7,309 nucleotides of DNA from positions 1-7,309 of the forward strand of contig CAKMOP010000206.1 in assembly GCA_927910985.1 (NCBI GenBank), given 5' to 3'. The stretch is from an uncultured Porphyromonas sp. Lineage in GTDB: Bacteria; Bacteroidota; Bacteroidia; Bacteroidales; Porphyromonadaceae. A model generated the notes under the pieces. It made no database searches, was not told where the DNA came from, and saw only the letters and a program-made list of their open reading frames with translations. The position numbers and the translations under genes are program-made. Shown here piece after piece: positions 5,873-7,309 of the stretch (the stretch's first letter is position 1; each line of letters starts with the position of its first letter).

Positions 5873-7309
5873 ATGAGTAAGCAAGGTAAAATCGGGGTAA
5901 CGAGCGAGAACATCTTCCCCGTCATCAAGAAATTCCTCTATAGCGAACACGATATTTTCCTCCGCGAACTGGTATCTAACGCCGTCGACGCTTCACAGAA
6001 GCTCCGTACACTGGCCTCCGCAGGAGAGTTCAAGGGCGAGCTTGGCGACCTCAAGGTCTCCATCAGCTTCGATGCAGAAGCCAAGACCATCACCGTCAGC
6101 GACCGAGGCATTGGGCTGACCGCCGAAGAAGTAGAGAAGTACATCAATCAGATTGCCTTCTCTGGGGCTGAAGAGTTCCTGGACAAGTACAAGGATGACA
6201 AGGTCGCCATCATCGGACACTTTGGCCTGGGCTTCTACTCCTCCTTTATGGTATCCTCCCGCGTAGAGATCCAATCTCTCTCCTACCGCGAAGGTGCTGA
6301 GCCTATCCATTGGAGCTGCGAAGGCAATCCCGAATACCTCCTCGAGAAGGGTAGCCGTACCGAGCGTGGGACGGACATCATCCTCCACATCGACAGCGAG
6401 AGCGAAGAATTCCTCAGCAAGGACAGACTCTCTACCCTACTCAATAAGTATTGTAAGTTCCTCCCTGTGCCCATCGTCTTCGGCAAGAAGCAAGAGTGGA
6501 AGGATGGAGCTTATGTCGACACCGACGAAGACAACCAGATCAACGACGTTCATCCCGCTTGGACGAAGAAGCCTTCCGAGCTCAAGGACGAGGACTATAC
6601 AGCCTTCTACCATCAGCTCTACCCACAGACCTTCGAAGAGCCTCTCTTCTGGATTCACCTCAATGTAGACTACCCCTTCAACCTCACGGGTATCCTCTAC
6701 TTCCCTAAGGTGAAGAACCAAATGGAGCTCCAGCGTAACAAGATCCAGCTCTATGCCAACCAAGTCTTCGTCACCGAAGATGTCGAGGGTATTGTCCCCG
6801 AGTACCTCACCCTACTGCACGGGGTCATCGACTCGCCTGATATTCCGCTGAATGTCTCGCGCTCCTACCTACAGAGCGATGCACAGGTCAAGAAGATCTC
6901 CAACCACATTTCTAAGAAGGTAGCGGACCGCCTGGATGAACTCTTCCGCACCGAACGTAGCCTCTTCGAAGAGAAGTGGGAAAGCCTGAAGGTCTTCGTG
7001 CAGTACGGGATGCTCTCAGATGAGAAGTTCTACGACCGCGCGGTGAAGTTCGACCTCGTCACCGACATCGAAGGCAAGCACTTCACGCTGGACGAATACC
7101 GCACCCTCACCGAAGGAGAGCAAACCGACAAGGAAGGGCAACTCATCTGGCTTTACACCAACGACCGAAACAGCCAGTATACTGCTATCGAGCGAGCAAA
7201 GGCTAAGGGCTATTCCGTGCTCCTCTTAGACGGACCACTGGATGTACACGCCTATCCCAGCTGGAACAAAAGCTCGAGAAGACACGCTTCGTACGACGTC
7301 GACTCAGAC
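5873..7309 (+). CDS. htpG: Hsp90-family molecular chaperone HtpG (3' end outside the window)
   Basis: HtpG is the cytosolic bacterial Hsp90, an ATP-driven dimeric clamp that remodels client proteins. From ATG 5873, 479 codons fit in the window, about 70% of the roughly 680 residues usual in Bacteroidetes. The N-terminal GHKL ATPase shows FLRELVSNAVDA (Glu32, Asn36), SDRGIGLT (Asp77) and IIGHFGLGFYSSFMV (113-127). The middle domain has QRNKIQLYANQVFVTEDV and the family signature GVIDSPDIPLNVSRSYLQSD. Near the end the frame is broken twice: after LDVHA it reads YPSWNKSSRRHASYD. One base added to the CC at 7251-7252 and one C removed near 7297 would restore LSQLEQKLEKTRFVRVDSD. The two shifts compensate, so the last four codons (VDSD) are back in frame. 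No clear promoter or Shine-Dalgarno precedes the ATG. Identification is firm. Confidence 0.96.
   Translation, partial: MSKQGKIGVTSENIFPVIKKFLYSEHDIFLRELVSNAVDASQKLRTLASAGEFKGELGDLKVSISFDAEAKTITVSDRGIGLTAEEVEKYINQIAFSGAEEFLDKYKDDKVAIIGHFGLGFYSSFMVSSRVEIQSLSYREGAEPIHWSCEGNPEYLLEKGSRTERGTDIILHIDSESEEFLSKDRLSTLLNKYCKFLPVPIVFGKKQEWKDGAYVDTDEDNQINDVHPAWTKKPSELKDEDYTAFYHQLYPQTFEEPLFWIHLNVDYPFNLTGILYFPKVKNQMELQRNKIQLYANQVFVTEDVEGIVPEYLTLLHGVIDSPDIPLNVSRSYLQSDAQVKKISNHISKKVADRLDELFRTERSLFEEKWESLKVFVQYGMLSDEKFYDRAVKFDLVTDIEGKHFTLDEYRTLTEGEQTDKEGQLIWLYTNDRNSQYTAIERAKAKGYSVLLLDGPLDVHAYPSWNKSSRRHASYDVDSD

Noticed and set aside
5561..5950. 129-codon minus-strand frame
   Set aside because: It overlaps the htpG start on the opposite strand and runs into the 22-bp array. 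It resembles no protein family I know.

Overview
The window looks like chromosomal DNA from a Bacteroidetes bacterium, most likely a Porphyromonas-like species. The protein content points there: a Bacteroidetes-type HtpG, and an envelope operon of SppA, LpxK and ThiL. The signals agree: two promoters carry the Bacteroidetes -7 motif TAnnTTTG, and the starts lack strong Shine-Dalgarno sequences. Coding DNA looks moderately GC-rich by eye. The genus is an inference from remembered protein families, not from a search.

Layout. Positions 1-224 are AT-rich and hold a possible C-terminal tail of an upstream gene (3-86), a promoter (-7 box at 145-152) and a 9-bp stem at the very 5' end of the predicted leader (162-201). 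A Sel1-repeat protein follows on the + strand (225-998). It ends at a perfect 16-bp hairpin terminator (1050-1084) that it shares with the convergent minus-strand operon. That operon, read right to left, is sppA (5227-3396), lpxK (3334-2216) and thiL (2192-1151), driven by a good promoter at 5296-5326. The 645-bp divergent region 5228-5872 holds that promoter, a small dyad and a striking 22-bp-period tandem array (5473 to about 5648). The array is followed by about 220 bp with no convincing gene. htpG starts at 5873 on the + strand and runs off the window.

How the genes relate. SppA clears membrane-embedded peptides and LpxK completes lipid IVA for the outer membrane, so the first two operon genes serve the envelope. 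ThiL makes the cofactor thiamine pyrophosphate and appears to share only transcription. HtpG is the bacterial Hsp90 chaperone.

Two things stand out. The first is the phased 22-bp array, which fits no gene or CRISPR and may belong to a Porphyromonas-type intergenic repeat element. The second is reading-frame damage: thiL and sppA each carry a one-base indel, and htpG carries two compensating indels within about 50 bp of the window end. All four involve a single C or G. Sequencing or assembly error is the simplest explanation, but real mutation in thiL and sppA cannot be excluded from sequence alone.
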